A stretch of DNA of 64,000 nt, taken from positions 55,464,397 through 55,528,396 of the forward strand of contig NC_037088.1 of assembly GCF_002994745.2 (NCBI RefSeq), in the 5' to 3' direction. The translations under genes and the position numbers were made by a program. The stretch comes from Rosa chinensis (taxonomy: Eukaryota; Streptophyta; Magnoliopsida; Rosales; Rosaceae). Positions 1-10,228 of this stretch are shown piece by piece. Each line of letters starts with the position of its first letter. Position 1 is the first letter of the stretch. Under the pieces are notes generated by a model that saw only the letters and a program-made list of their open reading frames with translations, searched no databases and was not told the DNA's origin.

Positions 1-208
1 TTCTGTGCATAACAATTAACAAACAGTATTTAGGGACGTGATGTCATTCATGTCCTAGTGTTTCTGATACCATCTCCTCCCAACTCGTTGGGCATATTGT
101 AATTGGATAACAATTATTCGACTTCGAATAATAGGTTAAAATAGCTTCTTATGTACGTCACAGGAACTGCCCCCACCCTTTTCTTATTCACAGATCATAA
201 CCCAGCAC

Positions 209-1362
209 TAGGGCTGGGCACGGCCCGGGACAGGTCGGTCACTGACTGATACCGAACCCGGTACAGGAAATTTTATTCGAGACGGAACGGGACAGGATTT
301 CGGTTTTTTAAATCTGATACCGAAGGTTAAGAAACCGATCAGGATCGGGTCGGGCCCGGCCCCAATTCGGGATACCGAATCCTACACGCATTCGCCAAAT
401 TTGTTCTTGAAAAAATGGATCATGCACCTCAAGTATCAACAATTATACACAACGGTATCCAATGACCCAGAAAATTGAACATGTTCATAATACAATAAGC
501 TTTTTACAGAACTCAAACGTCAAAATTCTGTACAGCAAAGTCAGGATTGGGTCCACTGCGTCCAACCAGCAAAGTCAGGATTGGATCCACTGCGTCCAAC
601 CAGCCACACCGGCGCTCAGACCACCAGACTGGTCCCTGTCGTCCAGACCGCCGGCTCCTTTTGTTCAGACCGGGTTCGTCTCCCTTCTAGATCGGAATCC
701 TTCCCCGTCCAGATCGGCTTCGTCCCCTGCCCCGACTGCCGCCGTCTTCAGTCATTCAGACCCAGTCCCCGGCGTCGTTGTGATTACCAGATCGTCGTCG
801 TCGGGCTTCCTCAGTTTAGGCCGGCGTCGTTCCTTCAGTTCAGGCCGCCGCTCATCTTCTCCAGATACCAAGACCCGCCACAACCAACCAAAACACCCAG
901 AAACTGAAACAAGAGGAACAGAGCCTGGGAACATTTAAAAATCGAAGATTTGAGGGTCTTTAAAGAACTGGGTGATATGAGATTTAGATGAAGAACAGAA
1001 CTACAAAAGAGGATTGGGAGAATGGAGAATTGGGAATTGAGGTCTTCCGTGTCTTCGTTTAGCAATTTAGCCGATTAGGCTAAAAGGTTAGTGATCAAGT
1101 GTGATCATTCCTATGTGTTCCCAACTAAACTATCCAATCAAACTCAGCCAAATAATATGAAAAAATTAAAGATTTAATTTAATTAATTTAAACAGGACGG
1201 GACGGGACCAACCGGTATCTATTGGGCTGATACCGGTACCGGGCCCGTTTTTTCGGGACGGGACGGGACGGGCCCAAATAGTAAATTTCAGATTTTGATC
1301 CCGACCCGTACTGGCGGATTTCGGGACGGGACCGGGACTTCAGTTTTGGGTGCCCAGCCCTA
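209..1362. mobile_element. Non-autonomous hAT-type element with 8-bp TSD
   Basis: The ends are inverted repeats: TAGGGCTGGGCA at the left and TGCCCAGCCCTA at the right. They are flanked by the 8-bp direct repeat CCCAGCAC at 201-208 and 1363-1370, which is the TSD length of hAT elements. The subterminal regions (about 220-370 and 1190-1350) are rich in GGGACGGGAC-like words in both orientations. No transposase is visible. The interior (about 520-930) is GC-rich with open frames on both strands and holds a short direct repeat around 545-605. This could be captured host sequence, but I do not recognise a protein. Its mobilisation would need an autonomous hAT partner in trans (inference). Confidence 0.85.
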
Positions 1363-1455
1363 CCCAGCACTAGGTTTTACCTTTGATATCCTTCTAGGCA
1401 AACAACAAACCAACCATATGATGAAGAATACCTATCTCAAAGGAATACTTTCTTT

Positions 1456-1703
1456 GTCAATAAAGATTGGTTCAGTTGGTAAGGACGGCCTTGTGTTGGA
1501 GCCTCCATTCAAGTTCGAATCCTGCTGCCGACTATCCTTTGTTGGTAGGTAATTTAGAAAATGTTCTGCATAATTCCATACCAATGGGGCTGGGTTGGGA
1601 CATTGGCCAGTTTCGTAAGTCTTGTTAGGTCAAGGTCTTAGGTTTGCCCTCGCTCTGCTACACGCCTCTTAACTGAACTTTTTGTAACAAAAAAGAAAAG
1701 AAA
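1456..1703 (+). mobile_element. tRNA-derived SINE with 17-bp TSD
   Basis: A 17-bp direct repeat (AAAGGAATACTTTCTTT) lies at 1439-1455 and 1704-1720 and brackets a 248-bp body. The body has an A-box-like stretch near 1469-1484 (GGTTCAGTTGGTAAGG) and a B box GTTCGAATCC at 1513-1522, as in RNA polymerase III promoters of tRNA-derived SINEs. The 3' end is an A-rich tail interrupted by G. The structure and long TSD point to LINE-mediated retroposition. The family name is not known to me. Confidence 0.85.
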
Positions 1704-1720
1704 AAAGGAATACTTTCTTT

Positions 1721-2947
1721 TGACAATGTGAGGGTATTTCAAAGGCTTTCAAGACTTAAAGACTAATCCCTCGCATGTGAAATACTCTAACTGTGATATA
1801 CAACACAATGTCTGGCCACTTTAAAAACTTCTTGATTTAAACGCAAGTAAGGAGATTCCCAACTCAGATGCTCAACCACTAGGCTACTTGCAATGATTAT
1901 CTCAAAGAAGTTTTTCGTCTAGTATATACCCATATATCCGTAATCAAGCTCTTGCGCTATCCTAATAAACCCTTCAATCAAGGCCTCAAATATTTCCTAT
2001 GACTAAAAACAAAGGATTGAGTCATCAATTGCACTCCTAATTTTTCTTCCATTATCTCGTCTCCTTTTACTAATGCAATTCACAAAACTACAGCTAACAG
2101 CTCAACTTCGTCTGCTTCTTTGACACCTTAGTAGATGATGGTTTTCGAAATACAAAGAGAGATCAGAAGAAAGAAAAAAAGTAAAAAAGAAAAAGAAGAA
2201 GGAAAATAGAGTGCGAATTGACTAAATGAGAGCTTCTTGAGACAATATGGACAGAGGCTGCAACTTGTTACTCCAGAAAAGGGGTCATTTAGTAAAAAGA
2301 AAAGTATCTTCTACACATGCATGTGCACTCCCACAAACAACAAGAGAAATAGTAATCTGATCACCAAATGACCCACGTTATATGACAATTGTCATTATTA
2401 GGCTTGGACTTGAACCAAACCACTACCTGCATTAACAATCTCTATCCATTCCATGTTTGCATGATTACAAGCCTCCCTCAGGACCCAATCGAATAAAATA
2501 TGAAAAGAAGAGCTTTTCACACCTCGCTGGTACCCTTTGCTTGTGAGGTATGAAGCATACAACATTTCCAAAAGAACCATAAGATATAGCAGCCAAAACA
2601 AACATAAAACACATACCCAGAGAGCAACCCTCAACTACCAACGAAAGATGGATAAACCAAATGTGTTATATGAAAAATATGCATTATATTCCCTTTTTTT
2701 TTGTTTCACAAGGTTCTTCAGTACTTCATCCAATTAAACATTACTTCATCACACGGGGTCAGACAACTAAACTAGACATATAGCCAAAAGCCAAATCTAC
2801 AACTTAAATCCTTCCTATCCAAACCAAAGCAGAGACCCCGGAAACATAAATTAACTCAAATTCACATCAATGATACTATAAGCAATGCAACTTAACAATT
2901 TACCGCTTTCGAGTTCTTAACAATGATTTAGGATAAAAGTAAGACTT
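1721..2947. other. AT-rich intergenic stretch
   Basis: I see no coding exon or repeat of note here. The segment next to the NF-YB stop codon is expected to include that gene's 3' UTR on the minus strand. Short open frames on either strand show no family resemblance. Confidence 0.5.
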
Positions 2948-5830
2948 CTACTCATTGCTTTGCATGGAAGGAACAACCAGATGCTGTGCCTGCATTGCAA
3001 GATATTGAGGACACATCATTAGGATCAAGTGACCAGTGACCAAAACCCATGTCTTCTCTTCTTCCTCAAATCAAAATGAAAAGCATCAATTTCCATTCCC
3101 CATATTGTTCAAAGGCACATAATAATCCTCCTACAATTGAGTGAAAAAATAAAAATGAATTCATTTTCTTAAGATCAAATAAAGCAATAAGTAAACATAC
3201 CCTAAGAAAGCAATAAAGAATGAAACTTCACATTCACAACATGTCTAATCAAATTGCAAGACAAAAGAGATCATTTTTTTTAAGAACACAATGGATTGAT
3301 AAGCACGTTAGCGTTCTACGTAAAATTTGATATTAAAAATAAATCTCCAGACAAGTTGTTAACAACAAGACTCAGTCATTTAAAGTGCCTTATAAACCTT
3401 ATAATATCTGCAACACGTATAGAATATTTCAAATGATCCACTATTTCAAATGATCCACTGTCTTTTTAGACTCTATGTCGAGTAATGTGTCCGGGAATGT
3501 TACTAGAGATGACTACAGTTCTGTCTGTTAACAGCATTTTCCAACTTTCCAAGCCAAAATCAGTCCAGTAATTTGAACTTCAGAGTTTCTAATTGAAGAA
3601 TTTAAATCAACGACCTAGGAAGAATAAAAGGCAGCGGGAATTGCTAGCTGCAAATCCTTCCCCCAAACATACTAGACATAAAAATTTGTTCTAGTTACGA
3701 ACAAAAGTACACATAATCTAAAGTACTATCATTAATACGACCTTTTTTTTTTTTACCTCACATTTATATGAACCAATCTATCCATCAAATGATTTCGTTT
3801 ACCATTGGAAAAAGTAAGGCATCCATTAAAGATGGTCCACCCCAAAGGTTTATTTAACTCTCAAACTAAACCTTCATGAATCACTCTTCCTAAACATCCA
3901 ACTACTTTTAACACTTAATAACCAAAGAAGACTGAAACAATGATCTCATTCCTAAATTTAGCAAGAGGTTTAAATCGGCTAACAAGGCTCTCCAATCAAG
4001 TATGTGTGATCCTAAGCATATACATTGGTGGCACAAAATCTAACATCTTTGCCTAGTTTTAGCTTCAAATATTACTAGTGATTCTCCCTGAACAATAGCA
4101 GCCAACAAAGATGGAAACAATGACCTCAGTTGGAGCAAAGAGTTTATCCTCTTTAAGATTTGGCTACAGGTCTAAATCATCTAGTAAGAATCCAATCCAG
4201 TACACGCGAGCCTCAGCATGAGACATTGGTTAATGACAGGTGACACAAATCTTATTTTTGTACAGTTCTAAGGTTGGTATTAATAGTCATTCTTCTCAGT
4301 GACATACGAGGTACGACAGGAAATGAAGTCTTATTCATACACTTCTAGACTCAAGGGAGGGAGAGTCAACCATGTAGAAGCAATGCATTATTGTGCATCC
4401 AAAATGTTATTGTGTATGGGAATTGGACAATAAGCCCGCTGGCAGCTTTGATGAACTAGAGGGATCTAAGGAAATTCTAACCAGTGTGCCTTCTAGGATA
4501 CTTAACAACTTAGCAAACACTGTAGATGCTCAAAACAGGAACAGTATCAATTTCCCATGAGCACTAAATCATCAGATTATGGGTGGAATTCTATAATTTT
4601 CAAAGGGTAGCTTGACATAAAGTAACTGAAGTAGTATTTCCCTCCCCCTCCCCCTTGCAAGCCTATATATATTAATTGGAAGTAGGGTAAAACTATAGTA
4701 GCTTGTTAATGAAACAGATAAACAATGTGTGCGTGAAAAAAGACTTACTTGGCTATTGACGTAGTTCAGTGGTGGCTGATGAACAAACTGCCCATTGAAG
4801 TAAGAGAACAAGGTAAGGTGACAGTAAAATTTTTTATGGTAGGTATGAACTATTTAGCGAAAGAAAATGCTAAAAGAGGTTTTACAATCAGACCTGTGAA
4901 TTTTGCCCAGTCATAGCTCCAACAGGATTCCCTTTAGCAGACCCTTCTCCACCCCTCGCAGAACCCTTTGCATCACCCTATTCAAAGTATTCCAATAAGT
5001 CATTTCTCATCCACAAGGACATAAACCGACAAATACACCATACAATTCACAGTTTCACACGCAGCTTATTTAACATAAATTTACTGGAAAGAGCAAAAAA
5101 GTTTTGCTTACCTCCAACTGGAACACCGCAATGGCCCCAATCAAGCCAAAAGGAAAGAAAAAAAGAGAATTGTTAGATTGAACTCATGAGTAGTAAACCA
5201 ACTGTAGATACTAGATAATACACAAAACCCCTCATTTCATTTGAGGCTCCTTCATTCTAAACAATCCACCATATAAAGCTACAACCAAACTGTACAATCA
5301 CATCAAAATCAAATATGAACAGTAAAAAAAGAAAAGGGGAAAGTTAAATAGTAATTACCTCCCTGTACCTAGCCAAGTAAATCCTGAGCGGCTCAATATA
5401 GTCCTCAAACCCTAACGTAGCCATCGCCCACAGCAAATCGTCACCGTTAATCGTCTTCCTCTTCTCCTTCTGGCACTTATCGCTGGCCCTAAAACACCAA
5501 AAAACCCCCAAATTGAACAAAAAAGTCGCGCAATTCAACACAAAAAAAAAAAAAAAAAAACGAAAAGCATATACAAGAGAGATGAGATGACAGAAATTAC
5601 TCGCTAGTGACGAAGCTGATGAATTCGGAGACGCATTCCTGAACAGTGTCCTTAGCGTCCTTGGCGATCTTGCCGTTTTGCGGCAGCGCCTTCTTCATAA
5701 TCCGACTGATGTTCGCGATTGGAAGGTACCTGTCCTGCTCCCTCACGTTGCTGCTGCTCCCGTTCTGCGGGCTCTGCTCGCCGCCGCTCTCGTGGCTCCC
5801 GCCGGCCGGACTCGTCGGTGCCTCCGCCAT
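2948..5830 (-). CDS. NF-YB: NF-YB (CCAAT-binding) transcription factor subunit B, NF-YB1/8/10 type
   Basis: Histone-fold subunit of the nuclear NF-Y complex that binds CCAAT boxes with NF-YA and NF-YC. Exons on the minus strand: 5601-5830, 5359-5488, 5112-5117 (a 6-nt microexon), 4894-4977, 4749-4787 and 2948-2989, giving 176 aa. The phases close and all introns are GT-AG. The conserved histone-fold domain spans about residues 30-120, beginning [20 protein letters not shown] and including [20 protein letters not shown]. The short Gly/Ser-rich C-terminus ending VPSMQSNE matches the NF-YB8-like subgroup as I know it. The start [11 protein letters not shown] follows an untranslated leader exon. 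The last intron is long (about 1.76 kb). Family identity is very secure; which Arabidopsis paralogue is orthologous is not. Confidence 0.95.
5112..5117 (-). other. NF-YB: 6-nt microexon of the NF-YB gene
   Basis: Reading the minus strand, ...TTCCAG|TTGGAG|GTAAGC... gives a two-codon exon (Leu-Glu) with proper acceptor and donor. Including it turns the junction RYRE|GDAKG into RYRE-LE-GDAKG, matching the RYREMEGDTKG form found in several plant NF-YB proteins. Both neighbouring exons end and begin in phase 0, so skipping it would keep the frame and simply drop two residues. Confidence 0.8.
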
Positions 5831-5844
5831 TATCAGAACAATCC

Positions 5845-5978
5845 CTGCAAAATCATAAATCAACCAAATTTTGCGACGATAAGAAATTGAAATTGCGAGT
5901 GGAGCCCTAGGTCAGCTCGTTAGGTTTAGGTCTGGTGGGGTTGATCGGCGAAGTTAGAGAGAGAAAGGAAGGAGGTAC
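5845..5978 (-). promoter_or_regulatory. Leader (5' UTR) intron of the NF-YB gene
   Basis: On the minus strand a donor ACACAG|GTACCT at 5979/5978 and an acceptor TTTTGCAG|GG at 5845/5844 bracket a 134-bp intron just before the start codon at 5830. The upstream untranslated exon would lie from 5979 to roughly 6060-6100 and carries GA/CT-rich sequence. Such leader introns often affect expression level; this is inference from splice signals only. Confidence 0.6.
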
Positions 5979-6249
5979 CTGTGTAGAGAGAGAGGCGGTG
6001 GGTTTGTATTTCGCGCGTTTTGGAGAGAAATCTGACGACTGGAGATTCGAGAGAGAATGATGAAGAAGGTTTTTTTTTGGCTTTATGCTTATCACCGTTG
6101 GTTTGGGGTTTTGTTTGTTATTTTACAGAAATTTACAGGGGAATTGCTACCTACCCATTTCTCAAACTCTCACTCAAACGACGTCGTTGTGGGACGTCAT
6201 GGACAAAACTTTAATGGTGAAAGTAAAAACAAATTAATGACATTTTTTT

Positions 6250-7230
6250 TTGGGGTCAAATTCTAATTTTTGTTTTTTTGGGAACACTTTTATTCATATA
6301 ATTTGGATTCTGAAAATTCCTATTTGGGTCGCAATCAGTTGAGCGAATTCGATTAGAATTGACTAATATTATGACTCGACTAAACTATCTCATAAATTTG
6401 ACTGCGACATATTGACCGAGTTAAATGTTAGATTTTTTTTTATTAAAGAGTTGTAAAGGTACCGCATTATGCATCTATTTTTTTCTCGGATGAGGTAGCA
6501 TTGTAGCAAGTCACTTTAGTTACATTATTTGACTACGACATAATGATTGAGTTAAATGCAAAATTTGTTCTTTATTTCTTTTTCTGATTAAGGGCGAGGT
6601 AGTAAGCCACATCAAGTACGTTAGCGAGTTAGTACCACATTCACTCAGTCAGTATTCGGACCAAGATCCACGAGGGTATCCCAACAAAACAAAACTAATC
6701 CCCCGCACCAAGCACACGAACCTGAAGGCCCCTCAAACCTGTTGACCACAAACTCATGGGAGTTGAGACTCGAATGCTAGACATGAGGATTCTATGCTGG
6801 GCTGCTTGACCATCCTCACCACACCAGGTGTTTCTTTATTTTTTAAAAAGTTATAAAGTACTACATTGTGCATCTAAATATTTCCCTTTTTTTTATTGGC
6901 AACTAATCTCAAAGTTAGGTTAAGCATGGCATCCTATTCATTGAAATCAACCAATGTGATTGTGGTGAGGGTATAAAGACGACCTACGTGATGTGTTTAA
7001 TGCTAGGTTGCAATACACTGTTCATGTCACACATATGTTTACATCTTTTTTTTTTTTTTTTGAAACGTACTATTCACAATTAGAACAATAGCTAATCCAA
7101 AGGGTCCTTGACCCAAAGTATCAAAATTGGCAAAAATTATCCCACTTACCCCAGCAACAGATTTTTATTCCCACTAACACAATTTAAAGTGAAATAACAA
7201 TTTTGACCTCAGCCTAATTAAAAAACTACA
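6250..7230. repeat. Intergenic stretch with SINE-like and related repeat pieces
   Basis: No gene is visible. At about 6640-6840 the minus strand reads as a tRNA-related SINE-like segment: GGTGTGGTGAGGATGGTCAA resembles an A box, and ATTCGAGTCTC near 6772-6782 resembles a B box. A related but decayed copy lies at about 14500-14660, which shares the ...GGGAGTTGAGACT... core. Short stretches around 6360-6480 and 6510-6590 repeat each other (GACTACGACATAATGA-like words), suggesting old internal duplication. Confidence 0.5.
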
Positions 7231-7233
7231 TCA

Positions 7234-7583
7234 ATGCCATCGAGTACTCTCTCCTCTCTCTCATTGCTCTCCGATCAGTCTCTCTCTCTCTCAGGCTCAG
7301 TCAAATCGAAGACTCCCTCTGTATATCCACCACCGTCGCTTTCCTCCCCCTCTCCACCGCCGTGTTCTTCCTCTTCCCCTCCGACCCGGCCGGATCCAAC
7401 TCGTCGGAGAAGCTCACCCTGGACCTCTCTAGCTTCTTCTTCCTTTGGTTCTCAAATGCGGCAAACCATTGCAAGTTCAGCAGCCTCAACTCGCCTCCGG
7501 ACCCGAGGACCCAATCCGACAAGGACCGCAGCTCCGTTTTGCATAACAGACAGCACTCACAGTAGTCGTCATTTCAGCCTCGG
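7234..7583 (+). pseudogene. Unrecognised coding-like stretch
   Basis: A C-rich block opens with ATG in CT-rich sequence and has long overlapping open frames (7234-7683 and 7362-7565). One frame has a hydrophobic run (FLPLSTAVFFLFP) followed by a polar stretch. I cannot assign a family, and no splice-linked continuation is evident. It may be a decayed 5' end of a gene or low-complexity UTR-like DNA. Confidence 0.25.
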
Positions 7584-7612
7584 GCTTCGGCGACCTCCAG
7601 CTCTCCATCTCT

Positions 7613-7719
7613 TCCTTGTCGAGGTTAGAATTTTCACCATGTTTGGCAAAAGTTTCTACAAATTTTCCATTGATTTTCCGTAGATCAGAGGGATCTACTT
7701 CGTAGAAGATAGGCACCAC
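7613..7719 (-). pseudogene. TIR-domain fragment of a TIR-NBS-LRR resistance gene
   Basis: The minus strand encodes VPIFYEVDPSDLRKINGKF followed by VETFAKHGEN and a tail ending MESWR. This is the conserved second half of the plant TIR domain (VxPIFYxVDPSDVR ... FAxxFxxHE ... WRxAL). Only about 35 residues remain: nothing upstream encodes the first TIR half, and no NB-ARC or LRR sequence follows. It is an isolated exon scrap rather than a functional gene. It overlaps in antisense the end of the unrecognised plus-strand frame. Confidence 0.75.
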
Positions 7720-7739
7720 TCGTATAAGAAATGAAATAC

Positions 7740-8310
7740 TATGAGCAGTCTGCTCGTCTGGTTCTACAAGTCAACTCGTCAAGAGTCGTCGTCTGTTGAA
7801 TGACGTTGAGACTGCACCTACTAGCTCATTTTGTAAGCTTATCTAGAATAGTCAACTAGCTATTATGGTTCATGACAGCTGTATTGTCAAGGACACCCTT
7901 CTCTCTTTATATGCTGTATTGCAAGCCATTTTGGGCTATTAGAGAAATATAATTATGTTTTGATATTTTGCATATTTCTTTTCTACTCTTTAGTCTTGTA
8001 CCCCATCAAATGGCCCACACATTTTTACTTTTTAGTTTCTATCAAATCGATTGCGGGCCTTGTCTTCTCTCTCTTTCTTTTATTTTTGTTTTTGTTGGTA
8101 AAATGGGGCAGAAGACCCGGAAGAAAAAAAGAGGGAAATTTTTTTTTTACTTGGGGGAAATACACTTCTATTACCCCCTAATAGACATCTGATAAAGGTC
8201 TATTAGGAGACAATAGATGTTTTGAATTGATATAATTTTCTCGTTTTTTCCCTTAATCAAAGTTTTATTTATCTAATTTTAAGGAGATTAGTTCCCATTC
8301 CGGCAATACA
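7740..8310. other. AT/T-rich intergenic stretch
   Basis: Pyrimidine-rich and low in complexity (T runs at 8080-8100 and 8140-8150). I see no gene. It leads into the short-motif repeat cluster at 8313-8380. Confidence 0.4.
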
Positions 8311-8312
8311 TG

Positions 8313-8380
8313 GCTGATAGACGTCTATTGGGGGGCAATAGAGGTCTATTGGAGGGCAATAAAGGTCTATTGGGGCAGTA
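8313..8380 (+). repeat. Short tandem motif cluster (GTCTATTGGGGGGCAATA-like)
   Basis: Three successive units of about 20-23 bp (GACGTCTATTGGGGGGCAAT, GAGGTCTATTGGAGGGCAAT, AAGGTCTATTGGGGCAGT) are followed by a C/G-rich segment with repeated CCGGATTC and GTGACTGGGC/GTGACCGGGC words (about 8410-8525). Partial inverted forms lie at about 8173-8215. No protein similarity is recognised. It could be the variable end of an unknown transposon. Confidence 0.55.
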
Positions 8381-8794
8381 AACATTTCCGGTGAGGTTTT
8401 CTGAAAAGTCCGGTGGGTGGCCACCGACAACTGGATTTTCGGCGAAAGTTTGCCGGATTCCCGGGGCCAGTGACCGGGCTCCGGCGAATGTTGGCCGGAT
8501 TCCGGCGGTCTGTGACTGGGCTCTGGCAAAGTCTCTTATGGTTTTTCTCTCTCTCTCTAAGTAACAAATGGGTGAGGGTAAAATGGTATTAAAAAAAATA
8601 AAAAATAAAAAAATCTTTATGAGATATTAGGGAAGACCTCCTTAGAGTGTTTTGGGTAAGAGAGAATTAAAAAAACTTAATGGGGTAAGTAGGAAAAGAA
8701 TCTCTAGAAATGGGGTGAATGGACAAAAACCCAATCCAAAAACCTGCAATTTTATATTGAATTTAAGTTTTGTCGAAAGTACACCACTTAAACC

Positions 8795-8870
8795 ACCGGT
8801 TAGTTGCCCAGTACCATTTGGTTAAGTGGGAGGTCGTGAGTTCGACTCACAACCGGTTAGTTCATCTAAA
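8795..8870 (+). mobile_element. tRNA-related SINE head fragment
   Basis: CCATTTGGTTAAGTGGG resembles a pol III A box, and GAGTTCGACTC about 30 bp downstream resembles a B box, as in plant Au-like SINEs. No TSD or tail could be fixed, and the unit does not fold as a complete tRNA, so it is called a SINE fragment. Confidence 0.5.
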
Positions 8871-10228
8871 GAGATTCTTTCTTGCTTCAGAAATAGAAAT
8901 GCATGTTAGTTATTTGGAATGCCCGACAGCATGTAAGTTATGAACTCAAATCTCACTAGCATCATGCTTAAGGTAAAGATGAAAAAAATTATGTTGAATT
9001 ATTTTGGCTGTAAAGTAGAATTTTTTGAGTTATTTGCTTCTAAGATGGTAAAGTTTGAAGAGCAACCAATATTGCAGCAGCTCTTAATGGAATGTAGGCT
9101 CATAAGGATCACAAGTTTGCCAAGGTGGAATTATTCTATCTACATATTCCACAATTGAAGGGTGTCACCTATTTTCGAGAGTGAATTTAGTGAGGAAATT
9201 GAGAAGCAAACCTGTGCTCTTAAACTCTTAAAAGTGATGTGTCTAGACTCTAGAGAGGATATATCATTATCTGAGGTTAAATTCCTACCAAATCCGCCGA
9301 CCTAAGCAGTAGTCTGTACAGTCTATTCAACAAGCTGCCTCATAATAGTCATCAACCAAACTGTAAAAGTATAGCAAGGAAAAATTGGAAACGAACATAT
9401 ATGCAATAACACAAGCAGAAAGGGAATACTGAAATAATATACGTGAAACCCAACCTTAGCAAGATCAACAAAAACAAAGAGATGGTCAGTATTATGATGA
9501 TTATTACCCTCATTTAAACAGATGCAGTAGCAGATGACACAACAGCAGTCAGCAGCTAAGATATTGAGCTGACCAACTGATAGGAAAGAATTTTACTCGG
9601 CTCAGAAAGGAGCACGGCCAAATTGTACAAGAAAGACTAGTTAGTACTAGTGGGAATCGGAACATGACAAGAACTGTTACTGGAATTCATCCAAATGGGT
9701 TATTGAGTATAGGCCTATAACATTGTTAATGCATTCTAAACTAAGGTCATCACTTAATCCAACATGGTATTCATACAAGAGCAAGCAATACAAATTGAAT
9801 CTGAGTAATGCAAGTATATCTTCATATAATAGTAATCAATAAAAACTTAATCGAGTATGCAAGTATCACAGTAGTCTACATTACAGTGTTATCAACTAAG
9901 CGTACATTACAGTATGGCAAAAACTCAGTATACTTTGCCAAATTGTAAATGTGAGGAACTCGGCAGTATTATGCGCTGGGCATAAGAATTATTTTACACA
10001 GCATGTATACTACTATCCAAAGAGATCAAACATTTCTATGTGGGGCAGAGATTGAATAATCATGTAAAATTGCTTTAGAATGGTTTACATTAAGATACAA
10101 ATTACAACTATTAACTTGACAAGCTGATCATGGAAATTCTATTGATGAAACAAATTGCAGACCTTTAGGAAGTGAAGACACACAATATGCTCAACAAGAA
10201 AGAAGATCCCTCCACCTTTCTATGCAAA
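8871..10228. other. Intergenic stretch, no gene seen
   Basis: AT-rich, with short unconvincing open frames on both strands. The part next to 10229 should be 3' UTR of the aminotransferase gene. Nothing else is supported. Confidence 0.5.

Noticed and set aside
1469..1535. Candidate tRNA gene near 1.5 kb
   Set aside because: It lies inside a body with an A-rich tail and a 17-bp TSD, so it is the tRNA-derived head of a SINE.
5646..5910. Three plus-strand open frames across the NF-YB first exon
   Set aside because: They are antisense shadows of a strongly conserved histone-fold exon with clear splice sites on the minus strand.
8795..8870. Candidate tRNA gene
   Set aside because: A and B box-like sequences are present, but I could not pair acceptor and anticodon stems into a cloverleaf; a SINE head fits better.
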